Below are positions 11,795-22,904 of a stretch of 64,000 nt of DNA, one piece after another. Origin of the DNA: Rapana venosa (lineage: Eukaryota > Mollusca > Gastropoda > Neogastropoda > Muricidae); the NCBI GenBank assembly GCA_028751875.1, contig CM054143.1, positions 67,851,194-67,915,193 on the forward strand. Reading direction: 5' to 3'. The position numbers and the translations under genes were made by a program. Each line of letters begins with the position of its first letter. Within the stretch, counting starts at the first letter, position 1. Under the pieces are notes generated by a model. The model did not search any database, was not told the DNA's origin, and saw only the letters and a program-made list of their open reading frames with translations.

Positions 11795-11880
11795 AAAAGA
11801 ACTAAAAATTCACAACTATCAGATGTGTTCAGCCTACATGAAACGTTTGCATGTGTTTAGAATGTAACAAACTTATGTTT
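11795..11880. repeat. Short repeat X, uninterrupted copy
   Basis: Runs from aaagaactaaaaattcacaa through gaaacgtttgcatgtgttta to gtaacaaactta without a break. It joins S1 on the left and family D RT sequence on the right. It serves as the empty-site reference for the RTE-A insertion at 8369-11599. Confidence 0.75.
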
Positions 11881-12225
11881 GTGAGCCGTCAGAGATGACA
11901 GTGCCTTTGATATCTTTGTGGATGGATCTGATGATGCTGAGAAGTTTAGGCTGGTGTCCAATCTTAGAACGGATCTCAAAGAGACCATCCCTACTGACCT
12001 GCTCAAAAGCCTTCATGAGGTCTATGAAGGCAACAAAGAGTGGCTGCCTTTGCTCCCTACATTTCTCCTGAAGTTGTTTGAGGGAGAAGATCATGTCTAT
12101 AGTGGATCTGTTGGCTCGGAAACCGCACTGCAATTCAGGGTAGACTTGGTCTGCAAGTGCCTGGAGCCTCTTCAGCACTACTCGTGCAAAGACTTTCCCA
12201 ACAATGCTGAGGAGGGATTTCACCT
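11878..12225 (-). pseudogene. Family D non-LTR RT fragment (palm N-terminal part)
   Basis: An open minus-strand stretch of about 116 codons with LLSIVGKVFARVVLKRLQ, CGFRANRSTIDMIFSLKQLQ and FIDLMKAFEQVSRDGLF, which are successive RT boxes. It stops at VISDGSQT, where repeat X begins. The same family supplies the endonuclease and early RT pieces at 15.82-17.30 kb. It is truncated at both ends. Confidence 0.8.
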
Positions 12226-12239
12226 TTCACTTATCCTGT

Positions 12240-13062
12240 AGTCCCATGGATCTGGGGGTACCAGTGAAGATTTTGCAACCAGCCTCCCCTTCCCGCGGTC
12301 CTCCCACCTTCCGAAGCACTTCGTTCCACTCATGGCCACCCCACTCTCTGACATTGTCTTCCCATCGTTTTCTCTGTCTGCCTCTTCATCTCCCTCCTTG
12401 TACTGTTCCCTGTAGGACAGTCTTGGCCAGTCCACATGTTGATGTGACGTGCCTGTACCACTTTCGTTTGTGTTTTTTCGTTGAAGTTAGGAGCTGTTCA
12501 TATGGTCCAATGGCGTTTTTTATTCTGGCCTTCACTTTCTCATTAGTGATGTGATCTCTGTATGAGATACCAAGGAGCACCTCATCTCCGCTGCCTTGAT
12601 CTTTTTTTCAATATCTGCTGTTATGGTCCATGTTTCACATGTGTTCAAAAATATGGACATGATCAGGAAAGGCATCAGTCTGATCTTGAAGCTGATGGCA
12701 ATGTTCTTGTCATTCCAGAGGACTTTCGGTTTGGTCATTGCAGCTGTGTTCTGAGCTAATCTGGAGAGGTTTTGATCCTTCATCCAGTACTAAGCTCCCA
12801 TATATTTGAAGCTATGGACGGCCTTGATTTTCTTGCCGTCAATAATTATGCCAGTGCTGATGCCATTGGCACTATTTGTCATCAGCTGGGTTTTCTTTGC
12901 ACTGATCTGCTTGCCATATGCCAAAGAGACTTCATCATGGTAATTTTCCAGGTTGACTAGCTATTGCACTTCACCAGCTAGGTGGTCGATGTCATCAGCA
13001 AAACATAAATTTGTAATTGTCCTGCCTCCAATGCTGACTGTTCCCTCATGATTTTCAAGTGT
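12240..13062 (-). pseudogene. RTE-like RT C-terminal fragment (family B-related)
   Basis: The minus strand reads STVSIGGRTITNLCFADDIDHL, then ISAKKTQLMTNSAN, then an ETWTITADIEKKI segment and LLGISYRDHITNEKV with KWYRHVT, in the order expected for the RT palm end, thumb and C-terminal region. Frames break near 12990, 12785 and 12560. It resembles the family B copies at 22.9 and 38.2 kb but is more diverged, so it may be a separate subfamily. Its 3' end abuts family D sequence near 12240. Confidence 0.75.
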
Positions 13063-14124
13063 GTCCGCGACATTCTCTCTAAGAAGATATTAACTCTTCT
13101 ACTACCATGTTCCGTTTCTCTTACCACATAAACCAAGTATTTTCTGCTGTATCCTTCAGTTTCACACCTACTGACTTTAAAAAATAATACAAAATTGAAA
13201 TAAAGACCGCTCTGCATGAAACTTTCTGTGCTTGTGTAGTTTTGAATAAGAAAACATATTTCTTCATATGACGTTGTGTGGTTTGTTGTTGTGGAATGCT
13301 GATGGTGATGATGTTGCAATTGTTGTTGACTATGGTGGTTATGCAATAATTTTTTAAAATATGACTTTTTCAAGAGGTAAAGATGAAGTAAAATAAAATC
13401 AAACATGCAAGCATGCAAAATAACTGAAAATGTTCAGATAATATTAGAATAACATGCAAACACACTCACAAACAAGCATACAGGCTGACGAACAAACAGT
13501 GATTGAAATAAGGTCACGGTTATTTCAAATTTTATTTTGCACTTAGCGAAAAATTGACCCAAAAAACCCCATCATACTACCCACAAGTCACTAGCATCAT
13601 TTTGCAAGTTTCTGGAGCCACAATTTTCATGAAATTCTTTCATTTCAAGCCAGTCACAGTTATATTCCCCCCCTCGGCAGGATTGTTGTTTACACCACTG
13701 TCATAGTCATCTTCATCACTCAAATCACCAATAAAGACAGCACATCGATTCCACTCTGCAACTCTTGAATCCTCTGTGCAGCTTCTAAGTCCATTTCAGT
13801 CCACATAGTTCAGATTCTGCCGTTATTTTTACAGAAAATCCTCCATAAAGTTCGTTGTTGCGGTAGCCATCTTGATGCAGCTCCCTCCAAAAATCACCAC
13901 TCGATGATATCGCCATAAAATAGAAAAAATCAGCCCCAAAGTTTGCAAATGACGGCAACTGCACTATCTGGGAGCTCACTGCGCATGTCTAAAGTGATAA
14001 GGGGTGTGAGACCATGGTGTATAAATAGCACAAAGGGAGATGCTGGGTGTCTCCAGGTATCCGGCGGGCACACCCGCCCGCAGCTTCAGATATCAAGTAG
14101 TAAGCAGGCGGGTCAACCCACCGA
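13063..14124. other. Unassigned sequence with a possible TSS-like segment
   Basis: Mostly AT-rich sequence without recognisable coding content. On the minus strand the segment 13990-13865 holds gacatgcgcagtgag and then caagatggctaccgcaac, which resembles an NRF1-type box followed by a start-codon context. The frame from that ATG is only a few tens of codons long. I see no other support for a gene here. Confidence 0.35.
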
Positions 14125-14462
14125 CAGTAGTAGGAGAGTTAAAGAGGGTGGGAGAGAACAGACATCCTTGGCGTACTCCAATTGTGATCCAGAACCAATC
14201 TTCTATGTTGCTGTCAATGTAGACTGTGCTGGTTGCCTTGTTATAGAGGCATTCAATGGTTCTGATCAGGTTGGCATTGATGTTATACAGCTTCATGGTC
14301 ACCCACAGAGCTGCATGCCAGACTCTGTCGAACACCTTAAAGTCCACAAAAATGTGGTAAAAATCTTGTTGGTGTTGCAAGTATTTCTCACAGAGTATTC
14401 CAAGGTTGAACATTTGTTCAGTTGCGCTCCACCCTGGTCTGAAGCCTGCCTCCTCCTCCTCC
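14125..14462 (-). pseudogene. RTE-like RT fragment (palm), family B type
   Basis: The minus strand encodes AGFRPGWSATEQMFNLGIL, then HIFVDFKVFDRVWHAALW and ITIGVRQGCLFSPTLFN, consecutive RT boxes of an RTE-type element. The piece ends at GCLFSPTLFN, the point where the family B copies at 22.9 and 39.1 kb begin, so it may represent the missing part of that family. Its upstream end runs into a short GAG/CTC repeat and then the 90-bp array. Confidence 0.75.
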
Positions 14463-14489
14463 TCAGGAGGAGACCATCAAAGAAGAGGA

Positions 14490-15820
14490 GGGATATGTCG
14501 CAGTAATTATTGCTTCTGTCACCTTTGTTTTTGTGTAGTGTGACGACGTTAGCATCCCTCGTGTCTTGTGGAGGGATATGTCGCAGTAATTATTGCTTCT
14601 GTCACCTTTGTTTTTGTGTAGTGTGACGACGTTAGCATCCCTCGTGTCTTGTGGAGGGATATGTCGCAGTAATTATTGCAAATGCTTCTGTCACCTTTGT
14701 TTTTGTATGGTGTGACGACGTTAGCATCCCTCGTGTCTTGTGGAGGGATATGTCGCAGTAATTATTGCAAATGCTTCTGTCACCTTTGTTTTTGTATGGT
14801 GTGACGACGTTAGCATCCCTCGTGTCTTGTGGAGGGATATGTCGCAGTAATTATTGCAAATCGCTTCTGTCACCTTTGTTTTTGTATGGTGTGACGACGT
14901 TAGCATCCCTCGTGTCTTGTGGAGGATATGTCGCAGTAATTATTGCAAATCGCTTCTGTCACCTTTGTTTTTGTATGGTGTGACGACGTTAGCATCCCTC
15001 GTGTCTTGTGGAGGGATATGTCGCAGTAATTATTGCAAATCGCTTCTGTCACCTTTGTTTTTGTATGGTGTGACGACGTTAGCATCCCTCGTGTCTTGTG
15101 GAGGGATATGTCGCAGTAATTATTGCAAATCGCTTCTGTCACCTTTGTTTTTGTATGGTGTGACGACGTTAGCATCCCTCGTGTCTTGTGGAGGGATATG
15201 TCGCAGTAATTATTGCAAATGCTTCTGTCACCTTTGTTTTTGTATGGTGTGACGACGTTAGCATCCCTCGTGTCTTGTGGAGGGATATGTCGCAGTAATT
15301 ATTGCAAATGCTTCTGTCACCTTTGTTTTTGTATGGTGTGACGACGTTAGCATCCCTCGTGTCTTGTGGAGGGATATGTCGCAGTAATTATTGCAAATCG
15401 CTTCTGTCACCTTTGTTTTTGGGTAGTGTGACGACGTTAGCATCCCTCGTGTCTTGTGGAGGGATATGTCGCAGTAATTATTGCAAATCGCTTCTGTCAC
15501 CTTTGTTTTTGTATGGTGTGACGACGTTAGCATCCCTCGTGTCTTGTGGAGGGATATGTCGCAGTAATTATTGCAAATCGCTTCTGTCACCTTTGTTTTT
15601 GTATAGTGTGACGGCGTTAGCATCCCTCGTGTCTTGTGGAGGGATATGTCGCAGTAATTATTGCAAATCGCTTCTGTCACCTTTGTTTTTGTATGGTGTG
15701 ACGACGTTAGCATCCCTCATGTCTTGTGGAGGGATATGTCGCAATAATTATTGCAAATCGCTTCTGTCACCTTTGTTTTTGTATGGTGTGACGACGTTAG
15801 CATCCCTCGTGTCTTGTGGT
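14490..15820 (-). repeat. 90-bp minisatellite made from RT-coding sequence
   Basis: About 14-15 tandem copies of a 90-bp unit. On the minus strand one unit encodes PQDTRDANVVTPYKNKGDRS followed, after a one-base frame change, by CNNYCDISL. This is the conserved start of the RT domain of family D, whose usual form reads through KNKGDRSDCNNYRGISLL. The last unit is continuous with the family D ORF at 15820-16026. Because 90 is a multiple of three, frames stay open across copies on both strands, producing repetitive ORFs that are not genes. Early copies near 14.5-14.7 kb lack 4-9 bp relative to later ones. Confidence 0.88.
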
Positions 15821-17335
15821 ACTTCGCCTTCACTCCAACAGAGGCAGAGGATTTCATGCAACTCGGTGATGAGTGTCTCTGTGCAGCACTTCAGTACTGC
15901 AGGGGGAATACCATCTGTCCCAGGTGCCTTGCCAGAGGCAAGACAGTCCAGGGTTTTGCTGAGTTCATCTATGGTTGGCTCTCTGTCAAGCTCTGCCAGC
16001 TCTGGTAGGCACTCTATGGCATTCATGGCACCTTCTGTGATTACATTTTCCTTTGCATATAGCTCAGTGTAGTGTTCTACCCAGTGCTCCGTCTGTCATT
16101 CTCTGTCCTGAATCACCGCCCCTGTAGCCTGATGTCAAAGGTGTGGTTTTCTTCTGTGTTGAGCTCAGTGCCTGCTTGATGCCATCGTACATCACCTTGA
16201 TGTTGCCTGTGTCAGCTGCAATCTGAATCTGGGAGCAGAGCTGAAGCCAAAATCATTGGCGCATTGCTTGGAACACTGCTGGATGTTGCTGTGATCAGCA
16301 TGGAGAACCTGGAGGTTTTGTTCACTGGGGTTGGTTTTGTATGCTGTCAAGGCGTTTCTCTTGGCCTCGATGGCTGACATCATTTCTTCTGAGTGGACTT
16401 TAAACCAGTCAGCCGACTTGCTGGTCTTTTTGCCAAAGGAGAACATGGGGGCATTGTAGACCGCATCTCTGAAGTGTTCTCATCGTTCTTGGGCATTTTT
16501 AGTGGGTGGGCCAGGGAGAGTATCCTCCAATACACGCGCATACTTTTCCACTTTTACTTGATCACATGTTTGGCTGGTGTCTATGCGAGGTCTGCCCACC
16601 TTCCTCATGCGGTGCAGTCTCTTTGCACGGAGCCTCATTGCTGTGCACCAAAAATTGGTCAGTGTCACAATCCACGCTCTGCTAGCTGCGAGTGATTTAG
16701 ATGCTGGAAAGGTTGACATGTCTGTTGAGGATCAGGTCGAACTGATGCCAGTGTTTGGATCACTGGTGTCTCCAGGAGACTCAATGCTGAGGCTTCGTGC
16801 TGAAGAAAGTGTTACACAAACCATGATGACAGAAAAGCTCTAACAGGCGCTGTCCATTCTCATTCATTTTCCCAGTGCTGAACTGACCCAAGCAGGTGGG
16901 GCAGGAGTTGTGATCAGCTCATACTCTGGCTTTGAAATCGCGGACGATGAACAGTATAGTAGTTACTTGTCAGGAATTCTCCTTACAGCAACACTGAGGT
17001 CATCATGAAATTGCCTTTTGCTTCTGCTGTGGATGCCAAAGTTGGTGCGTAGGCGCTGATTAGACTGACTGGTCCTGAGGATGTTTGGAGTTGGAGAGAC
17101 GGGATACGCTTTGTTCCTTCTGCTGGTGGGATTATGGATCCCAGCAAGCTGTTTCTAACTGCAAATCCCAGGCCATGTTCTCTGACCTCGTCTGATGGTG
17201 TGCCCTGCCAGAACAGGGGGAAGCCTCTCTCCCTCATACTTCCTGTTTCTGGGAGCCTGGTTTCTTGAAGGGCGATTAACTCTGTCTTCTTAGTTCTTTG
17301 TCGATGACAGCTGTCTTGTGAACATCATTTATTTC
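15748..17335 (-). pseudogene. Family D non-LTR element: endonuclease and early RT remnants
   Basis: The minus strand shows ALQETRLPETGS (endonuclease glutamate box) near 17.26 kb, GLGFAVRNSLL and ISAYAPTL at 17237-16983, then GQFSTGKMNENGQRLLEL near 16.87 kb, and RRFLRS-type linker regions rich in basic residues at 16719-16192. The early RT with ASGKAPGTDGIPPAVLKCC and CLCWSEGEVPQDTRDANVV is at 16026-15748. Frames shift several times. The sequence then runs straight into the 90-bp array, which is built from its own next segment. The element is a broken copy. I did not assign a clade. Confidence 0.78.
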
Positions 17336-18895
17336 CTGCACGATTGTATGAATCACACATTTGAATGGAAAAACTTGATCACTTGAAAAGTCCATGAATT
17401 GTATTCTGAAAAGCTTTATTTGCCCTGTTAAGTAGATCTGCTTAACACATGAAACTATGTTCAGTTCCTCTAGATGTTTGTGTGTGTGTGTTTCAAATGT
17501 TTACCGCCCCCCTCCCTACCCCCCCCCCACCCCCCCCCCCCCCCCCCCCCCCATTCAAACCAAAACTTCTAGGCAGAACTGCAGTTGACAGATGGAGAGG
17601 TACACAGTGCAGGTGAAGAAGAATGTCTGCAGGTGCAAAAGAAAAAGGAAGACAAGGAAACGACATTATGGGATGGCACATCCCAGCTTTTCAAAACTGC
17701 AGAAATGCTGCTGCTTTTATTTTATCATTTATTATTTGTTCGATTGTTTGGTTGTTTTGGTTTAAAAAAAATGTTTTTCATGTGTATCAGTGTGGAATGC
17801 CATTACTTGTAGCTTTGTTTCCACTTGGGCCTATGATAAATGAGGAGAAGATGGTTGTTTATTCCTTTTATTGGACAGTAATTAATGGAATAATGAAGGG
17901 CGTTTATTCAAATCATAAAGGCAAGTTGCTGTTGTAGATTATTTCCTGGATTGATACAGAGGCAAGTTGCTATAGCATGATGTACATAATGCCTGGGTTT
18001 AAATAAGTAAAGTTTTTGTGGATTATATCTGGTGTAACCTTCTTGACCCTGTTACGACACCATTGGCAGGGTGCCTGTAGATTCCAAATAACTGCAGCCA
18101 ACCACGGGTCCTGATCCCATGGGCAGTACTTTCCATCACACAGTTATCCTGTGGTTCTTACACAAGTCTGTAACATACAAATTATACATCATTGAAAAGT
18201 TTATTATGTCCATTTTTGAGATTGTTACACAGTTTTTCAATCAGTGACTGTAATTAGTCTTTTTACAAATTTTCAAAAATATGTCACTGAATGCTGAAAA
18301 ATGAAAGGTTTTGAAATTTAGGGCTGCTTATCTTACATGGCTTGAACTGTTCATCAACTAGTCCCCTTGAAACAATGTGATGATTTTTTCACCAAAGTAA
18401 AGTTCCCTGAAGTTGGCTGAATCCACCTGATGTCACTTTAAGCACAAGACTTTTTTTTTCTAAAAAAATATCTTAGCACTGGAGAGCCCGAAATCCCAAA
18501 GAAGACACTTGTTGATGTGTCAAAGGAAAATAGCCAACACACAAACTAGGCAGGCTTATGGTCAAGGGAAACAACTGTGTTCAGAAAAAATTATTGCCTT
18601 GCAGGCTAGCATACTTTCGCTTGGCTTGAATGTCACTTAGTGTATTTAAAAAATCCATCGTAATTGCACCGAATCTTAAGCTTTGGCACGTCACAGTGAA
18701 GGGGAGGGCAACAATCTCATTGCGATAAGTAATGTTGTGATATGTGGTGTTGGAGTTTTAGAGTGGAGGCGAGTTGTCCCAAAAGGTAACACTTAGGTTT
18801 ATTATGGAAGTAGATGATCATAGCATGTCATTCTTGGGTAAGCGCTCAGCCAAGTTGTTGATGTAGGTAACATTCAAGTTTGATTTTGTGCAGTG
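17336..18895. other. Unassigned sequence with a poly-C tract
   Basis: No coding block recognised. A C-rich tract of some 60 bases lies at about 17503-17552 with uninterrupted C runs. A TG repeat is at 17470. A dispersed repeat (S3) lies at 18043-18142. The rest appears single-copy. Confidence 0.5.
18043..18142 (-). repeat. Dispersed repeat S3, copy 1
   Basis: The reverse complement of this segment (tgatggaaagtactgccca, then ggttggctgcagt and ggaatctacaggc) aligns with 56838-56912, which is in the opposite orientation. Two diverged copies in one window point to an interspersed repeat of unknown type. Confidence 0.65.
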
Positions 18896-19420
18896 ATGGT
18901 CTGTATAGCCAAGGTGTTGTGATAGGTAATATTTACAGTTGATATGGAGCAAAGGTGTTGTGATAGGTAGGTAATGTTAACAGTTGATTTAGAACCAACA
19001 TGTTGTAGCAGGTAGTATTTGCAGTTGCTTTGATGTAGAACCAACGTGTTGTAATAGGTAATGTTTATAATTGATGCACAGCCAAGGTATTTTGATAAGT
19101 AATGTTTTTAATTGATGTAGAGCCAAGGAATTTTGATAGGTAATGTTTATAATTGATGTAGAGCCAAGGTATTTTGATAGGTAATGTTTATAGTTGATGT
19201 AGAGCCAAGGTATTTTGATAAGTAATGTTTTTAATTGATGTAGAGCCAAGGAATGTTGATAGGTAATGTTTATAGTTGATGTAGAGCCAAGGTATTTTGA
19301 TAAGTAATGTTTATAGTTGATGTAGAGCCAAGGTATTTTGATAAGTAATGTTTTTAATTGATGTAGAGCCAAGGAATGTTGATAGGTAATGTTTACAGTT
19401 CATGTAAAGCAAGGTCCTGT
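18896..19420. repeat. Minisatellite, ~41-bp unit
   Basis: About a dozen copies of gtaatgtttatagttgatgt followed by agagccaaggtattttgata, with diverged copies at both ends. Minus-strand frames across it are repeat artefacts. Confidence 0.9.
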
Positions 19421-19664
19421 GATAGAGAAATCTGAAGTAGGGCTACGATGTATTAGCATTTGATGTAAAGTCAATATGTAATGTTTATGTTTGATGTAAT
19501 CCCAAGCTGCTTAGTGAATGCCTGGTGTAATACCTTTACATTGCTTTGCATGTTGTTCATTTCCAGCACATGATTAGTTTTGAAATAATAAAGTGTTTAT
19601 ATTGTATTGGGGGGTGGGAGGAGGAGGTGGGCAAGGGAGATTCAGAGCTCAGATGGAAAAGGGA

Positions 19665-19740
19665 TTTAATAGCACATTTAATAACACATTTAATAACACA
19701 TTTAATAACACATTTAATAGCACATTTAATAACACATTCT
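19665..19740. repeat. 12-bp minisatellite
   Basis: Six to seven copies of the unit ataacacattta, with occasional atagcacattta variants. Confidence 0.9.
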
Positions 19741-19998
19741 TCCCGCGGCACCAGTCCCTTGAGCCATGCTTGTGGTTTCAAAGAGACCGCAGAATGAGGG
19801 ACTGGTGTCCCAACCATTACTTTCAGTTTTGGTGAATAGCTTACTTGCTAACCTCCTGAAGGGAGATTTATCTTGGTTCTTCATATACCATGTGTCAACT
19901 GTGTTTTTAATGCAGACGACATGGCAAAGAAAAGAAATATATTGATTTCTGGGATTCATGAGCAACTTCATGGATGATGTCAGTGAGTACAACACTGA

Positions 19999-20205
19999 TT
20001 GTCTGATGATGGGTGGCAGCCTGATTCAGATGAGAATAACAGTGATGATGAAATGGAAATTGATGCTGACCGCAGTGTGAGTGAAGAAGAAAATGTGCTG
20101 GCTGAGAGTAGTGCTGCTAGATCACACAAAACAAACAACGTCCACAGTCAAAGTGAGAGGAGAGGGGCCGTTGTCAAGTTAGGGGCGGAGACTCGGATCA
20201 GGTGA
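19999..20205 (+). CDS. Short acidic ORF, unknown
   Basis: An open frame of 68 codons. Its first half is strongly acidic (DSDENNSDDEMEIDADRSVS) and serine-rich, then it becomes basic. The bias is unlike the surrounding repeat-derived frames. It could be part of an exon or of a transposase N-terminus, since acidic tracts of this sort occur at the start of piggyBac-type transposases, but no diagnostic motif follows. The 19-bp minisatellite at 20.20-20.33 kb starts at its end. Low confidence that it is a gene. Confidence 0.25.
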   Translation: MSDDGWQPDSDENNSDDEMEIDADRSVSEEENVLAESSAARSHKTNNVHSQSERRGAVVKLGAETRIR

Positions 20206-20330
20206 TGTTACAAGGATCAGGTGATGTTACAAGGATCAGATGATGTTACAAGGATCAGATGATGTTACAAGGATCAGATGATGTTACAAGGATCAGATGA
20301 TGTTACAAGGATCAGATGATGTTACAATGA
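20196..20330. repeat. 19-bp minisatellite
   Basis: About seven copies of ggatcagatgatgttacaa, with early copies reading ggtgatg. Confidence 0.9.
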
Positions 20331-20659
20331 AGCAGATTTTCTCCATGTGTATTCACAACACACTTTTAAAATTATCCCGCAACATACACACCAAACTTCA
20401 CAACAATCCATTGGGATACAAAATGTTAATGACTATTTTTCTGACCTCACTCTCTTTCAGCAGTCACTGCTCAAAATTGACTTGGCCTGGAGAATGAGAC
20501 AGCTCAGTTTTATGGGGGATGAAAGGGTTAAAGCATAGGAAAGGCAGCATTTTATTATCTTAGATGTTTAATATTTCAATAGATTATAGTATTAATTGAT
20601 ATTTGTTTTATCATACAACTGTTGTAACAATTTGGTTTATGTCTTAAAATGCATGCTTG

Positions 20660-20836
20660 AGTGTGTGCCATGTGTGAGTGAGTGTGTGCCATGTGTGAGT
20701 GAGTGTGTGCCATGTGTGAGTGAGTGTGTGCCATGTGTGGGTGAGTGTGTGCCATGTGTGGGTGAGTGTGTGCCATGTGTGAGTGAGTGTGTGCCATGTG
20801 TGAGTGAGTGTGTGCCATGTGTGAGTGTGGATGCGT
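20660..20836. repeat. 21-bp minisatellite
   Basis: About eight copies of gtgtgccatgtgtgagtgagt. The length is a multiple of three, so it stays open in several frames, but the predicted peptides are simple repeats. Confidence 0.9.
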
Positions 20837-21620
20837 GTGGATTCTGGCGTACGCATGAGTTTATTTGATTTTACACTGGTGAAATTATGACTTGCTTAGG
20901 TATTTCTGATGTTGGGGTGCTTTTTATCTTGTGATGCATGCGTGTTAATGTTCAGATGCTGTGTTGTGTTAGTTTTCTGTGATAAATGTGTTTCTGTTGA
21001 CTGTTTTTATGTAGGCCTTGTAACCCCCATGGAATTAATTCTCTGTTTGTGAGATGATAAAGTGTTGGAATTGAATGGAATGCAATATGGATGGGTTCAG
21101 GTTGTTGATTTTGAGATTTTGATTCCTTATAAAACTGATCTGTCTTCTACCTTGTACTGAAGACAGAGGTATTAAAGAATAGTGTTGTTTCTTTTTGGTT
21201 GAAAACACCCAGCCCCTCCTCCTCCTCCTCACCACCTAGTATGAAGCAGAGTGCGTCAGGTTCTCCTTGTGTCACTGCCTGCAGGAGTCTAGCATTTCAA
21301 GTTGTAATACCTTTCCATAAACATTGTCACATTTTCTTCCTCTTTTTGTTTTAATTGATTGGCGCTTTTTTTTCTTCTGGATGTGTAGATAACTAACATG
21401 TGAACTATTAACACTTGACCTTGGTACAATGTGACTCATGATCTGTTGGGGGGTCACATATTAGTGCATGGACTGTTGTCTGTGGAATAGCCTGGTATAC
21501 GTCATTTGCACTGTTGTTTATTGTTGCAAGAGGAGTTGTTGTTTTATCTAAGCAACTTTGTTGGCATGTGGACCGTTGTTCATCATTACACAGTTGTTAT
21601 TGGTTGTAGTCAACAGCCAG
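20837..21620. other. Unassigned spacer
   Basis: No gene recognised. A short CTC-type repeat occurs near 21215. Otherwise the sequence looks single-copy and AT-rich. Confidence 0.5.
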
Positions 21621-21621
21621 T

Positions 21622-22232
21622 CTCTGGGCAGTGCATGTGTCTGTGCTTTGTGTGTGTGCAGAGTGACTTTGTGTCACTTTGTCAGCATGTGTCTGTGCTT
21701 TGTGTGTGTGCAGAGTGACTTTGTGTCACTTTGTCAGCATGTGTCTGTGCTTTGTGTGTGTGCAGAGTGACTTTGTGTCACTTTGTCAGCATGTGTCTGT
21801 GCTTGTGTGTGTGTGCAGAGTGACTTGTGTCACTTTGTCAGATGTTGTGTGGCTTTGTGTGTGTGCATGAGTGACTTTGTGTCACTTTGTCAGCATGTGT
21901 CTGTGCTTTGTGTGTGTGCAGAGTGACTTTGTGTCACTTTGTCAGCATGTGTCTGTGCTGTGTGTGTGTGCAGTGCTTTGTGTCTCTTTGTCAGCATGTG
22001 TCTGTGCTTTGTGTGTGTGCAGAGTGACTTTGTCAGCATGTGTCTGTGCTTTGTGTGTGCAGAGTGACTTTGTGTCACTTTGTCAGCATGTGTCTGTGCT
22101 TTGTGTGTGTGTGCAGAGTGACTTTGTGTCTCTTTGTCAGCATGTGTCTGTGCTTTGTGTGTGTGCAGAGTGACTTTGTGTCGCTTTGTCAGCATGTGTC
22201 TGTGCTTTGTGTGTACGCAGAGTGACTTTGTG
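21622..22232. repeat. 52-bp minisatellite
   Basis: About eleven copies of a 52-bp unit starting catgtgtctgtgctttgtgt and ending tgtcactttgtcag, with several shortened copies near 21.83, 21.97 and 22.03 kb. The peptides it encodes are repeat artefacts. Confidence 0.9.
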
Positions 22233-22388
22233 TCAGCTGTTGTGTGCAAAGGTCCTTCATGTCAGCTGTTGTGTGCCAAGTGACCTCATGTCAGCTGTTG
22301 TGTGCCAAGTGACCTCATGTCAGCTGTTGTGTGCCAAGTGACCTCATGTCAGCTGTTGTGTGCCAAGTGACCTCATGTCAGCTGTTTT
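22233..22388. repeat. 29-bp minisatellite
   Basis: Five copies of tgacctcatgtcagctgttg followed by tgtgccaag. It directly follows the 52-bp array, and both share the tgtcag core, so the second may have arisen from the first. Confidence 0.85.
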
Positions 22389-22741
22389 TATCATGTGTTC
22401 ATTCCTCCTGGTCATTGCCTATACTCCCCCCTTACCTGGCCTGGCCCAGCATGGCCTAGTGGCATGGCGTGGTGTGTCTTCAATTTTACGTCTGTTCACT
22501 TAAAGTGATATGTGGCGTGGTCGTGCACATGGTCTGCGCCTTGTCCTTCATCATGTGCTGTCTTGGCGTGTGTCTGGAAGCATGCATCAGTGCATCATCA
22601 GTGTGAAAATCCACTGATGACGTGTGCCCCGTCTCTTTCGCTACCTTCTTTATTTGTTTTATGCATTTGCTGATTTGAAAGTCGTGAGCAGTTCATATTT
22701 GACGCATTGATTGGTGGTGCGTGTATGCTCTTTGGTATTAT

Positions 22742-22859
22742 TTGTCAGAGACATGTTATGCTCTTCGTTACATGAAATATAACATATCACTTGGTTGTGC
22801 ACACACACACCACACAAAGTATTTACAGTTGTGATATATATATATCTATATATTTTATA

Positions 22860-22894
<35 letters not shown>

Positions 22895-22904
22895 ATATAT
22901 TATA
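22742..22904. repeat. Left copy of a duplicated segment with (CA)n and (TA)n
   Basis: A segment of about 45 bp (gtcagagacatgttatgct...catgaaata) is followed by a CA-rich tract and then a (TA)n tract. The same order recurs after the RTE fragment at 23815-24120. The TA tract runs directly into the truncated RTE-B start. Confidence 0.7.

Noticed and set aside
14490..15820. CRISPR-like array
   Set aside because: The units are contiguous with no unique spacers, and they encode retrotransposon sequence. This is a minisatellite in a eukaryote.
20660..22388. CRISPR-like arrays at 20.7, 21.6 and 22.2 kb
   Set aside because: Units abut each other and no spacers are present.
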